Shown: one piece after another, positions 12,303 to 23,878 of the stretch
Layout of the letters: each line of letters opens with the position of its first letter
Position numbering within the stretch: the first letter of the stretch is position 1
Origin: Orychophragmus violaceus
Taxonomy: Eukaryota > Streptophyta > Magnoliopsida > Brassicales > Brassicaceae
Reading direction: 5' to 3'
DNA length: 64,000 bases
Assembly (NCBI GenBank): GCA_030180135.1
Contig: CM058235.1
Coordinates: 13,253,145-13,317,144, forward strand
The notes under the pieces: generated by a model
The model's input: the letters and a program-made list of their open reading frames with translations, nothing else
Told to the model about the DNA's origin: nothing
The model's database searches: none
Translations under genes and position numbers: made by a program

Positions 12303-13923
12303 ATGAAGTGTTTTCACTTCACCAATGGCGAGAAGAGAGGAGGAGAAGGAGACGAAGGAGAAAACTGCGTCGTTTCTCGAGTTTCGAGGCTCTCGTGGGC
12401 CCGGTCTTTAAGCGTGGCGTCTTCAACCGCTTCCGACCCGACTCGCCGCTCCGAGTTTGACTCGGATTGGAGTTTCTCACCGGAGCGTTTCGGTTACCCT
12501 AAGCCACTGAGTCAACGTTGGATCGGTGGAATCGCCGCCGAGAACGATCTGAAGGTGTTCACCTACGCTGAGCTAAAATTAGCTACGAAAGGTTTCAATA
12601 GAGCTCTTCTTATCGGCGAAGGAGGCTTCGGTTGCGTTTATAGAGGCGTCGTCGATGGTTTCGATTCGAGAATTGATGTCGCCGTGAAACAGCTTAATCG
12701 TCAAGGTTTACAGGCATGACTCCATCCTTTCTTTTATTTCAACTCTGTTCTGCTTCATTAGTTCTTGTAAACTTGGATCTTGGTGTTGTGTGTGTTTTGT
12801 CGTAAATCTTTGCGTTCTAGCATTCAGGGGCATAAAGAATGGGTCAATGAGGTGAGTTTCTTAGGAGTAGTGAACCATCCAAATCTTGTAAAGTTAGTTG
12901 GGTACTGCGCTGACGATGATGAAAGAGGGATGCAACGGCTTCTGGTTTACGAGCTTATGTGCAATAAAAGTTTGGAGGATCATCTTGTAGGCAGAGTAAT
13001 GTCTGTATCTCTTCCATGGATTACTAGGTTGAAGATTGCTCAAGACGCTGCTCAAGGCTTAGCTTATCTTCATGAAGAAATGGATTTTCAGGTTTGTATC
13101 TCATTCAACATGTAAACGATTTGTGTTTTGGGTTTTTGATTTTAGTTTTGTGAAATTTAATAGTTAATTTTTCGAGACTTCAAGTCTTCAAACATCTTGC
13201 TTGATGAGAGATTCAGTGCTAAACTCTCTGATTTTGGATTAGCTAGACAAGGACCTCCTGAAGGACTTGGTCATGTCTCAACTTCAGTAAGTAGCCTCCT
13301 CTCTAACTATTGGAGCCTCTCTCTAGCATAACATCTCTTGAAAGTCTCTTGTTTCAAAGGTTGTAGGTACTGTTGGTTACGCAGCTCCTGAGTATGTACA
13401 AACCGGTAAATTGACAGCAAAGAGTGATGTTTGGAGCTTTGGGGTAGTGTTATATGAACTGATCACGGGAAGACGAGCACTGGACAGAAACCGACCTCGA
13501 GGGGAGCAGAAGCTTCTAGCATGGGTGAAGCCTTATGTATCAGACTCCAAGAAGTTTCATGCGATTGTTGATCCACGGCTCGAAGGACAGTACTGCAGTA
13601 TAAAGTCTGTTCAGAGAGTCGCTGCTTTAGCAAACAAATGTCTAATGAAGCAACCGAAATCTCGGCCTAGGATGAGTGAAGTCGTTTCACTTCTTGGAAG
13701 CATCATCGATGAAGAGATGGAAAACGCTCCTCCTCCACTTGGTGATGCAACAGAAGAGATCATCGAAGCTGTGGTGAGTGGAGAGAGTGAGCCTGAGATG
13801 ACGAAACAAGGGAGTAATTATCTTAAGAAGGTTCTTGATCTCAGGGATAAGATGAGCTTAAACAAGTCTCTTTCGAAGCTAGACTGGCGAAACTGGACAC
13901 CAGGACTGGTTAGAACATGGTAA
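12303..13923 (+). CDS. PBL37: Receptor-like cytoplasmic kinase VII, PBL37-like
   Basis: Serine/threonine protein kinase of RLCK subfamily VII, the class that relays signals from cell-surface immune and developmental receptors. Four exons join in frame: 12303-12713, 12828-13091, 13164-13286 and 13360-13923 (453 residues). Visible motifs are the Gly-rich loop IGEGGFGCV (about 104-112), the ATP lysine in VAVKQ (129), the catalytic loop FRDFKSSN with Asp230, DFG at 248-250, and GYAAPEY. The C-terminus ends in DWRNWTPGLVRTW, a conserved tail of this small clade. Unlike APK1B it lacks an N-terminal MGxC myristoylation signal. The first intron begins with GC (CAG|GCATGA), not GT; only this choice keeps GLQ|GHKEW in frame. 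It is convergent with APK1B, as for At2g28940/At2g28930. PBL37 is assigned from synteny memory. Confidence 0.93.
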
Positions 13924-14222
13924 AGATAGCTTTGTTTCACTGTATATAGTCTTCTTGTTTGTTACTATCGAATCTCTGTGTTGTGCATTTGCTTGTATAT
14001 ATGTTTGGAAAGCATCTGTGTTTTGTTCCCATTTTCTTACATATGACAAAGCTTGAAGTTGAAGACATGAGAGATCATTTTTACTTAATGTTAGTCAACT
14101 CTCGCACTACAAAGATCAATTGTCAAATCTCTGACGAGCCATGAACAGAATCCTCTCGGTACATAAGCAGAAGCAAAACTGTACATCTGAACTAAACAGA
14201 ACAGAACATGATGGTTTCTTAC
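13924..14222. other. Convergent 3' UTR space between two kinases
   Basis: About 300 bases separate the two stop codons. The two transcripts face each other here, so their 3' untranslated regions probably come very close or overlap. No other feature is seen. Confidence 0.6.
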
Positions 14223-16256
14223 TCAGACAAACAGAGGTGAAGCAGACGGACGTGGATAAGCAGCTGCTATTCCGCCAACAGCGGTTTGCCGAGCAAAACC
14301 AGCATTTGGTTTTTGGTTGACCACAACACTATCGCTTCTCCTACGCAATCTTCTCTCGAGCTTATCGATGTTTTTACCACCTCCTGCTTCATGCAAAGCT
14401 TGGATGTGTTCGAGATGAGACACAACCTCGGTCATGTTTGGCCTCAGCTTTATCTCTGTTGTGAGGCATCTCAGGGCTAGAGTAGCTACTTTACATGCTT
14501 CTTCCATTGAGTATTGATCTTGGAGACGGTTATCGATAACTCGGAATATCTTCCTCTTGTTTGCAAGTAAAGGTTTTGCCCAATCAACCAGTTTTTGCTC
14601 TCCTGGTGGACGGTTCTTGTCCACAACTCTACGTCCAGACAATATCTCCAAAAGCACAACACCGTAGCTATAGACATCACTCTTGGTTGTTAAATGACCT
14701 GAGGTAAGTGAAAGAGTTCAGTGGTCAGCATAAGGAAGTTCATAAATCACAAGAAAGAAAAAGACTAACCGGTCATAAGGTATTCAGGAGCTGCGTATCC
14801 GTAAGTACCCATGATCCGTGTAGAGACATGGCTTTTGTCACCCGTTGGACCGTCTTTAGCCAACCCGAAATCAGAAAGCTTGGCATTGTAGTCCTGTGAT
14901 CATGTCATAGAGATTTGTTAAATAAAGCCTTAAAACTTTCACAGCATTTTCTTCCATCATATCAGAGATGGAATAAGGAGGAAGTACCGAGTCAATAAGT
15001 ATATTAGAAGTTTTGAAGTCACGGTATATGACTTGAGTCTCGGCACTGTGAAGAAAAGCTAAGCCTTTTGCAGCACCAAGAGCAACTTTCAAACGGAGAG
15101 TCCAAGATAACGGTTCGAAGTAAGAACCTCCTGCGACAGCAAAAAACAAGACTGAATACTCAAAAAACATTTGGAGTTACCGGAAGGATAGACAAGAGAA
15201 GAGAAGAGAAGACAATACTTCTGAATAAATGATTCTCTAAGCTTCCACGAGGCATGAACTCATAGACAAGAAGACGATGCTCATCCTCTAAGCAGTAACC
15301 GACAAGTTTCACAAGATTAGGATGAGAAAACTGCCCCAAGTAATTCACTTCCGCCTACAACCAACATCAATCAAAGAAACGTAAAGAAACAATCTTCAAT
15401 ATAAGAAGCAATATTAAGTAGGTTTTTGAATTACCAGCCATTCTTGATGACCTTGCCAACCATCTTGGTTAAGTCTTTTGACAGCAATAACAATACCGGT
15501 TCCCGGTTTAGAAGCAGTAAGAGATTGCTCATCAATCCATCCTTTAAAGACACAACCGAATCCACCTTCACCAAGAACACTGTCTGGTCTGAAATTCCTA
15601 GTTGCTGATTTGAGCTCAGCAAAACTGAAACTTTTGAGGTTTGGAGATTGCAAGATCTCTCCTTCGGTTCGAGAACTTGCTCTGACTGAAACAGAAGAGC
15701 CTTTGCTTCCCATGCTTTGTGTATCATTTGCCTCTGAGCTCATATACTTCGGACTCGCACCTATGCAACAAACACCAAACAGATAGTTTGTATATAGAAA
15801 AACTTTAGATTTCACTTTTTTAACAAAACCCATTTCTCAAAAACACAGTGCTTTGTTGTTAGGGATCAGACACAAAAATCTGAATTTTCGTGCTTGTCTT
15901 TTCCTCTTGAGTATGAGCCGTGAATTAACCAAACACTCAAAAAGACAACATAGTTTAAGAATAATTAATCAATTATTAGCGTTAGAAAAGACAGATTTGT
16001 CAAAACACTAAGGTTAACTTTTAAGTTAAGTCCCCTTCCGTCTCAACCACCAAAAACCTAACCTCGAATTGTTATTAAAAAAACTTAAAAGACATTAACA
16101 ACTCTAAAAACCTCAAAATTAAATATTTGTTTATACAAATAAACATTTGCATGAGTACTCGTTATTCTATATATGTATAAATGAAAGCTTGAGGGTTGAA
16201 GTACCTGTGTTACTTGGACTCTCAGCTTTAATCTGAGCACTCAAGCAAATCCCCAT
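14223..16256 (-). CDS. APK1B: Protein kinase APK1B (RLCK VII)
   Basis: Membrane-anchored cytoplasmic Ser/Thr kinase of RLCK subfamily VII. Six exons read in frame on the minus strand: 16256-16205, 15760-15435, 15354-15219, 15130-14988, 14893-14770 and 14698-14223 (418 residues; Arabidopsis APK1B is about 412). The first exon is only 52 bases and encodes MGICLSAQ, a classic N-myristoylation plus palmitoylation signal, which fixes this start; an ATG at 15,833 opens only an intron-retained frame. Kinase motifs: LGEGGFGCVF (80-89), Lys112 in IAVK, the IYRDFKTSN catalytic loop with Asp209, SDFG (226-229), GYAAPEY. The C-terminus ends in PRPSASPLFV as in the family. A relation to At2g28930 is supported by sequence memory and by neighbours. 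Confidence 0.95.
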
Positions 16257-16329
16257 GATTTTGAGACGGATCAAACAAAACCCTTTCTGTATAACAGACT
16301 AGAGATTAAAAAGGTATAAACTTTATTGA

Positions 16330-16600
16330 TAAAGTTAATGAAGAAACAGATCAAATTGTGAGGATAAAGAGATTTTGAAGTGTTTTCTTTCTAGCTGGAT
16401 AAAATAATACTTATTAAAGAAACCGAACAGGTAGCTAATGAGAAAGGAACCAAACTCTTGCTCAACCAAGAAAAATAGATAGAGAGAGAGAAAGAGAAGA
16501 GATTGCGAGAGACAAGTTTCTATCGACACTATGCAATATTAGCTGCAAGTAGCTGAGATAGAAAGAGAGAGAGAGAGAGGCGTTGGGAGGTGGCATTGAT
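16330..16600 (-). promoter_or_regulatory. APK1B upstream region with (GA/CT)n tracts
   Basis: On the plus strand there are GA-rich tracts at about 16,482-16,500 and 16,562-16,580. On the coding strand of APK1B these are CT-rich, as is common around plant transcription starts and in 5' leaders. No TATA box was assigned. Confidence 0.45.
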
Positions 16601-17789
16601 GACGAGACCGGTCGGTCCAGCCTTTAAAGTTTAAACCCATCTCTTTATTTTCATTACTTCCATTTAAAAATTCAACGTCAATTTTGTTTTTGTTTTTTTG
16701 GTCTCCGTCAATTTTGTCTTTACATTGAAAAGGATTAAAAATATATAATGAACTTTTTGTTAAATAAAATAATATTCATTAAAAAATATATGAGGTTTTA
16801 ACACACAAAAATACTTGGTAATATGAAGTTTAACGACACTGATTTTGTAAAAAATTCAAATGAACCTTCTCGATTTATTTTTTATATGAGCATAAAATGG
16901 ATGTATTTTCTAAATTTTTGTAAGATTGATTACCACAGTTTTAAATCATCAAAGAATATACTATATATAAATTAATATTTATTTATTCACAAAAATAGTT
17001 TATTGTTAGTTTGTATTAAATTTTTTTATATCGTTGTGGATTAAATATTAGTAAATAAAAATCTTACCACTTATCTAATAAAAATTGGATATATAAAAGG
17101 TTTTGGTCATCTCAATAAACTCGATAATTTAAAAAGTCATTAATTTCATCGGAATTTTTGGCTCTCTCTCTCTCTCAATAAACATCTTTCACATAAATAA
17201 TTTTTCAAAAATCCATCATTTTCAAGTTTTCATCATTTGTCTTCTCTTTTTGACATTTTTACTACCGTCTTTTTAGAGCACTAAAAGATATAGTAAGCCA
17301 GAGAAATAAAAATCGCCGTTGACAATAAAGAAGAAGAAGAAGAAAGTCGCTTACACGGCGGTCCAATTGTTTTCAGCCGTTGGATCTTCAGTTTATGTTA
17401 ACACTTTGCTTTGCTTTGCTCGATTCATGTCGGCTTGATTTTGCCAAGTTATAAATGCCCTTCAATTTCGTCTGTACATACATTTATTTCATTCAATTCG
17501 ATCATAAAAATGTTCAACCACATTAATTACCTGTGGTATAATATATTTTTGGTCTCTAGAAGCATGATATATATACTACTACTAATTTCTAAACACGCCA
17601 CTAGTTTAGGCACCTGAAAATAAAAGTAAAAGCAGCAAACTCAATTAACAAAAAAAAATCACTCTTTCTCCATGTGGTTTATGGGTAACTTTTACGTGAC
17701 ACTAAACCAAAAAACTTTTACGTGACATTGATGCTATTCTACCTGTACTAAATAGTAGTAAATATAGACATATTTTTGATAATACTATT
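16601..17789. other. AT-rich intergenic DNA
   Basis: Nothing coding is supported. A CT microsatellite (GGCTCTCTCTCTCTCTC) lies at 17,160-17,176, and a GAAGAAGAAGAAGAAA tract at 17,330-17,345. Confidence 0.5.
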
Positions 17790-19253
17790 ATGATTTCATT
17801 TCCTCCTGAAGAAGTAAATCTCATCCTCTCGGGTCACCAGCTAGTGAGCTCGAAGAACGCTGCCTCGCCTTCCGCCGGTGACGCGATCCCGGCGAGATCT
17901 ACTCCAACCTCCACCCGCGCCCTCCATGGTTTCTGTTTCTGCTCCAATGGTCGCGGGCTCTGTCTTCGTCATGTCGCCTTCAACGGTTCTGAGAGTGACT
18001 AACCTTCACCTCTGGATGATGTCACTCGCGGGGCCACCGGAAGCTCCCTTGCCGCCGATACCTCCAGATCCACCTATCCCACCAGACCCACCGCCTCTTT
18101 CTCACCCTCAGCCACCGTCGTCATCAAGAACTCCCCACCAACAGTCGCCGCTCGCTCTCTCTCCCCTCTTTTCTCGAGAAAACCTCTCGGGATCTGACTT
18201 CTCGTTCCATGGCTTACTCGCTGTTACATGTTTCCGGCGACTAGACGGAGACCTCCGTCTCGAAACCGACGATCTCGCCCGCCGCCGACATGCTGCCACG
18301 CTGGAACTCTTCTCGGGTTGCTCCCGAAGATCACTATCACCTTTCCATGGGTTGCTTTCACGCTTCCTCCGCCACATCGATCCGAGCTGTGTTTCTCATA
18401 GTTTCTCTTACGCCGGATCTACGCACCACCGGATTGTAGTCTCCATTCTAACCGGCAGAAACCTTTCCAGTATATGGAATCTTGCACACGATTCAACCGG
18501 AGCTCAGCAAGTCTTGATCTCCGGCGATTTACCAGGGAAGCGTCATCTATTCATTGTCAAGATTTTTTGCTATCCCAGAATTTCCACTGGTTTGGGCCAG
18601 ATTCTTTCCTCAATGGGCTTTGTCCCCAGCATAAGCCCAAGATCATCCTCTCTCATCGTTCTATTTCTGGTCACAAAGGGCTCATTTCATCCGGTATTAT
18701 ATCTTAATCACAAGGCAGTAGCAATTTCCTCTTTTGCCTGGGAGAGATCTATTTCATCTTCCTCCCTTTGGGAGAGATCACTTCAAGTTTCTTTCCTTTT
18801 TCAGGGAAGTTCGCTTTCATCCTCCTTCCATTATTGGTTGAGAACCTATCCACCTTGTCTCTTATCCAAGAGAGATCTTTTGTTTCAGGTTGTATCATCC
18901 GAAACACACTTCAACTCCTTTACCCGTTTACTATCTTGTGTACCTGTTTTAACGGGAATAGAAGAGGTAATTGTGCTCGCCTCAATGGAGAGCTTCAAAG
19001 GGAAGGATTGTTTTCTAAAGTCACAATCTATGTTGACTATCTTCATCGATTCCGGTTTTACCGTGATTATCGTCTCGACGCATTTGAGCCGTGTCTCATT
19101 TTTGCTGTCACACTCCTTAGTGAGCCTATCCTTTGTTTTCATTTTGGTTTCTACTTGTTGTAATCAAAGAGGATGTAACATTCCCTCTAGCTTCTGTATT
19201 TCGGTTTCTTAAGAGTATGCATGAAAGTTTCGTGACAAAAAAAAAAAAAAAAA
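17790..19253 (+). mobile_element. Poly(A)-tailed non-LTR retroposon, LINE-derived or Sadhu-like
   Basis: A 1.4-kb block with base composition unlike its AT-rich flanks, ending in a 17-base A run at about 19,237-19,253. A long open frame (the ATG pair at 18,016/18,019 is the sensible start; the frame runs to 19,212) begins with SLAGPPEAPLPP and Pro-Asp-Pro repeats, the kind of start seen in ORF1 of Brassicaceae LINEs, but then has no recognisable domain. The second half resembles LINE 3' untranslated sequence. The best reading is an internally deleted, non-autonomous LINE derivative. I could not see a target-site duplication. Confidence 0.5.
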
Positions 19254-20859
19254 CATCCATTAACATTCATTAACTAAGCTGAAGCATTCTAACTCATATT
19301 GGTTTAAACGAGACTGTGTTTTTAACTAGGTGTATGATATTTGACCAAACCTATCGGATTGAACTGAACCGATCATACCTAACTGAACCAGTTTTTCGTT
19401 TTTGATTCAGTTTTGGTTCATCATCAAGACCGATCGTCATAATATTTTTTTATGGTTATTGGAGAATTTTGGTTTTCAGATAATTTATTTTAAATTGATT
19501 ATACCAAATAGATTGGTTTATATAAAAATTAGATTGATTTATACCAAATTAAACCGATTTTTGGCCAATATCAAAATTTAATCAAATCAAATTATCCGAC
19601 CAACATCCAAATTTAACTAATTTTGACCGATTTTTTTTATTAAAAAAAACAAATTTGATTAACTTCAATATTAAATTTAAAACAGAAATTACCAAATTGA
19701 ATCAAACTAAACTGAATCAAATCAACTTTTTGTTCAGTTAATTTCGATAATTCTTTCAAAACATCAGAAAATGATAATTAAAAATTGGATTAGTTACAAA
19801 AGTCTTCCCGCAAGCATAGTATTAAATTCAAAACCAAAATTATCAAACTGAACCAAATCAAATTGAGTTAAACCAATTTTTTGTTCGGTTAATTTTGGTA
19901 ATTTTTTCAAAAACATCAGTAAAACGATAACTAACAACCGGATGGGTTCGGTTAAGGGAATCCGCAAACCTAGTTTTTACCGTTCGAGAAAACATCACCA
20001 TTTGAGTAATTTGTAAGGGTGAAAACCGCACTAGTTAGTCTAGTTTAGCCATTTCTGAAATTTTTGTCGATCCCAGCTCGGATTCGAACGAAACGTTACT
20101 AAAGAAGGAGATGACATGAACTAGTCAAGAATATAGACTCTCTTTTTTTTTTTTTTTTTTTGCTGAAATAATATATCTAGACTTATCTTATGTCTTGTTG
20201 ACCACTAAAATTAAATTCCAACCACAAAATCCGTGCAATTTTTAATTTTGTATCGTAGAGAGTATTTGATTCGTACAAATAAAATTGATGGAAATGTCGT
20301 ATCCTATTTTTCTATCCCATCGTAATCACTTCTAGAAGAAAATTATACTACTTTCCAATATTATTCGCAATGTCCATCTGCACACACACAAAAAAAATCT
20401 TACGTTTTTATTGTTAGTTGGCTAATGGAGATAATAAAAAACATTTATTGAATCTAAAAAATGTCAATTTGCGAAAGAGGGGTTCGTGGTTAGTGGGCTA
20501 ATAATAATAATATATTGATTCATTTAGTATTTATAAAAGCAATTAATAAGTGTATTATTCGGTAGAAAGAATCAAACGAATGCCCGTGATAGTATCTAGC
20601 TAAGAGGCTATCCGATTCCGACCTAATGCATGTCCATGTTTCTTGTCAGCCGTTACATTGTCAAACAGTAAAAGATCTACTTTTATCACATTTGTTTTCG
20701 TATGTAATGAAAATAGCATTATATACTTTAATACCACAAAAGTCTCGTGCAAACTTATTACTACGAGTCTGCGATACGATCCTTTAGATGACAATCGATA
20801 TCAAAGACAGGATAGAAATATCATATTTTGGGTAACTAAGAACTTTCAAAGCTTAGATC
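19254..20859. other. AT-rich intergenic DNA with an internal duplication
   Basis: No genes. 19,300-19,980 is a degenerate sequence built of words such as AACCGAAC, AAACCGAT and CAAATCAAAT. A poly(T) tract lies at about 20,140-20,160. Confidence 0.5.
19671..19960. repeat. Imperfect ~150-bp tandem duplication
   Basis: Two adjacent copies share the order TTAAATT-AAAAC, ATTA-CAAA-TGAA-CAAA, TTTTTTGTTC-GTTAATTT, ATTCTTTCAAA-ACATCAG and ACGATAA. One starts near 19,671, the other near 19,821. Identity is moderate. Confidence 0.55.
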
Positions 20860-20869
20860 AATAATTAAA
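20860..20869. repeat. Left target-site duplication of the fold-back MULE
   Basis: AATAATTAAA, repeated exactly at 34,672-34,681 on the other side of the nested element. Confidence 0.8.
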
Positions 20870-21063
20870 GGGAAAAAATGCCAAATAAATCATGAACTAT
20901 TCAGATCTGGTCAAAAAATACTCCGACTAAAAAGCTTGTCAAAACAAACTCAAACTAATAGTTGACTTCGTAAAAAAACCCAAACTTACCGTTGACTTTA
21001 CCAATTTAGAACACCGTTAAAAAATTAACATCAGAATATGACGCCGAACATGAGACCTGTGAG

Positions 21064-21331
21064 TGTTGGATAAGCTTGAGTTAGAAGCTATCTAGAATAA
21101 GGAAAACATTAGGAGTTATCTAATGTTAGTTTTCTATTATTTGGAGTTATCTAGAAAAGAGATATTTTCCTTTTTAGAGTTAGAGAGATCTCTATATAAG
21201 AGTTACCAAAGTTGTGGTAAACCTTAAGAGCTTTAAGAGATTGAGATTACAAGGTTTTGAGTAAGTTTCCTTGATTTAATAAGAGAGATATTCTTATTGA
21301 TTATTGAAGTTCTTAATATTCTGATTCAATA
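21064..21331 (+). repeat. 5' LTR of copia A
   Basis: 268 bases, TGTTGGATAAGC...TTCAATA. Contains a TATA-type box (CTATATAAGAG, about 21,191-21,201). The start of gag is 75 bases after its end. Confidence 0.93.
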
Positions 21332-21405
21332 ATTGGTATCAGAGCTGATCGATCTCTTTCGTGAGCAATACGAAGGACCGAGAAATTACATCTTAAAACA
21401 GAAAC

Positions 21406-23224
21406 ATGAGCGAAGAGAAAGCCATAGCAACAACAAACAAAACAATCGAAGGAATGGGGTCTTCTTCCATCAAATGCCCAATGCTAACATCAACTAATTA
21501 TACGGTATGGGCCATGAAGATGAAGATCTTACTCAAAGTACACAAGGCGTGGGATGTTGTTGAAAGAGAAACACACGATGATGAAAAGAACGATATGGCA
21601 ATAGCCCTATTGTTCCAATCGATACCGGAATCACTCATCCTACAAGTTGGGGAGCTCGACACGGCGAAGAAAGTATGGGAGGCGGTCAAGGCTAGACACG
21701 TTGGAGCAGAAAGAGTGAGAGAAGCAAGGCTACAAACTCTTATGGCCGAATTTGATCGCCTCAAGATGAAAGAAACAGAGAAAATAGATGACTTCGTTGG
21801 TAAGCTAACCGAGATTTCATCAAAATCAGCAGCTTTAGGAGAGAACATCGAAGAGACTAAACTTGTGAAAAAGTTTCTCAAAAGTCTCCCTCGCAAGAAG
21901 TTTATACATATCGTCGCATCACTCGAGCAAGTGTTAGACCTCAAAACAACAAGCTTTGAAGATATTGTGGGTCGGTTAAAAGCCTATGAAGAACGTGTTG
22001 CCGAAGACGATGAACAAGAAAGCACTGAAGAACAAGACAAGTTAATGTATGCCAACATGGATACTCAGTCAAACCGGAGTCCCTCAGGAGATTACAGAGG
22101 AAGAGGTCGAGGAGGACGGTTCTGGAACAGAAGTAGAGGCCGTGGGAGAAATAATGGACCTCGAGACTTATCACGAATTGAGTGTTTTCGGTGTGACAAA
22201 ACAGGGCATTACGCATCCCATTGTCCAGATCGCCTGCTCAAACTCCAAGAAGCTCAAGAAAACGACAAGTCTGAGACACATGAAGCTGATGAGCTCATGA
22301 TGAATGAAGTTGTCTATCTTAATGAAAAAAACGTTAAACCAAAGGAATTTGAAGCATGTTCTGATGGAGATAATGTTTGGTATTTGGATAACGGAGCAAG
22401 TAATCATATGACTGGGAAACATGAATACTTCAGATTCATTGACGAAAGCATAACAGGAAAGGTGAGATTTGGAGACGACTCAAGGATTGATATAAAGGGA
22501 AAGGGCTCAATCGAATTCATCAGTAAGAATGGAGAGAAGAAGATTTTACTTGATGTATACTTCATACCCGACTTAAAAAGTAACATCATCAGTCTTGGTC
22601 AAGCAACTGAATCAGGCTGTGAAGTTAGAATGAAAGAAGACTACCTCCTACTACATGATAAGAATGGGAATCTCATTACAAAAGCCAAAAGGTCGAAGAA
22701 TCGGCTGTACAAAGTGTTGATGGAACCAAGCGACACAAGGTGCTTACAAAGCATAACACAAAGCGTTTCAGCCAAGTGGCATGCACGACTCGGACACATA
22801 GGATTAGAGACTATGAAGTTGATGGTAAAGAAGAAGTTAGTCACAGGAATACCTAACATCAATGTTGAGAAAGAAACATGCGTGCCATGTATACTTGGTA
22901 AACAAGTCAGACAATCATTCCCACAAGCGACTACATACCGAGCTTCCAACATACTAGAACTGGTGCACGGAGACCTCTGCGGACCAATAACACCATCTAC
23001 CGCTGCCAATAAAAGGTACATCTTCGTACTAATCGATGATAGCTCTCGGTACATGTGGACCATTCTCTTACAAGAGAAGGGAGAAGCCTTTGACAAGTTC
23101 AAAAAATTCAAAGCAAAAGTGGAACAAGAAACAGGGATTACCATTAAAACACTTCGGACAGACAGGGGAGGAGAATTCACATCACAAGAATTCCAAACAT
23201 TTTGTGAGAAATCAGGGATACAAA
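21406..23224 (+). pseudogene. Copia A gag-pol, N-terminal part (gag, protease, integrase start)
   Basis: First half of the polyprotein, from the ATG 61 bases after the primer site. Gag (UBN2/DUF4219-like) is in the first ~220 residues (LTSTNYTVWAMKM). A basic Arg-Gly rich stretch is followed by the zinc knuckle CFRCDKTGHYASHC (about 263-276). The protease motif WYLDNGASNHMTG follows, then the GAG-pre-integrase HxxxH-like WHARLGHIG with CVPCILGK, and the integrase core with LVHGDLCGP and LRTDRGGEF. The frame is cut at 23,224 by the LTR of copia B; the 42 codons that continue the frame come from that LTR and are not part of the protein. It continues in frame beyond the insertion at 31,029. Confidence 0.93.
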
Positions 23225-23865
23225 TGTTGGAATTGTGTCCAGTAATCTCTGTACTGTCTCTAGAAAGTAAGAGTATGTCAATGATCATACATAAGTCATA
23301 TAATACTGGGGGTCATGATGGCTTGCTAGAGTCCGCTCATGATCTATAAGTCTTGGACTTATTGCCTTTATTATATGATCCCATATGGGTCACACGCCTA
23401 AGCTAACAGGAAACTATGAGGAAACGGCTTAGCAGAAGTACAGTAAAAGTGCTAGGCATTTACCGAACTTAGAGAGAAATTAATGGGTCTGATTAAATCT
23501 GAGGAATTTAATTAGACTGGGAATTTGGGCCCAAAAGCCCAAAAGAATTAGAGAAGGGTTTTATAAATAAAACCAAGCCTAATTCTCTCTTCCCTAACCC
23601 TAAGCCCCTGCGCCGATTTTTCTCTCTCCCTGCGGCCTCCCTCAGCTCGGTCTAGCAGCCACTTTCCTGCAGTGTGCGTGTGTGAGCCTTTGGAGGATCC
23701 ATCCCTTGGTGGTTCTGCTGATCTCTGACCTTACCTCCCATTCCGCTGCATAAACAAGGTAAAAGGTGAGATCCATTAAGTTTCTAAATAAGAGAACCTA
23801 GATCTGCATGTTTAGTAGGATGAATCAATTGAGAATTGAATCAGGAAACACTAAACGATCCCACA
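23225..23865 (+). repeat. 5' LTR of copia B
   Basis: 641 bases. Contains TTTTATAAATAAAACC (TATA-type, about 23,560) and a GC-rich part, CCCTGCGGCCTCCCTCAGC. A good splice donor, CAAG|GTAAAAGG, lies at about 23,756-23,766. Confidence 0.92.
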
Positions 23866-23878
23866 GTGGTATCAGAGC

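Noticed and set aside
15414..15833. Alternative APK1B start at 15,833 (MGFVKKVKSK)
   Set aside because: It lies in intron 1; the 52-base exon encoding MGICLSAQ at 16,256 splices in frame and supplies the family's acylation signal.
22641..23288. 215-codon minus-strand frame in copia A
   Set aside because: Shadow of the pol frame on the plus strand.
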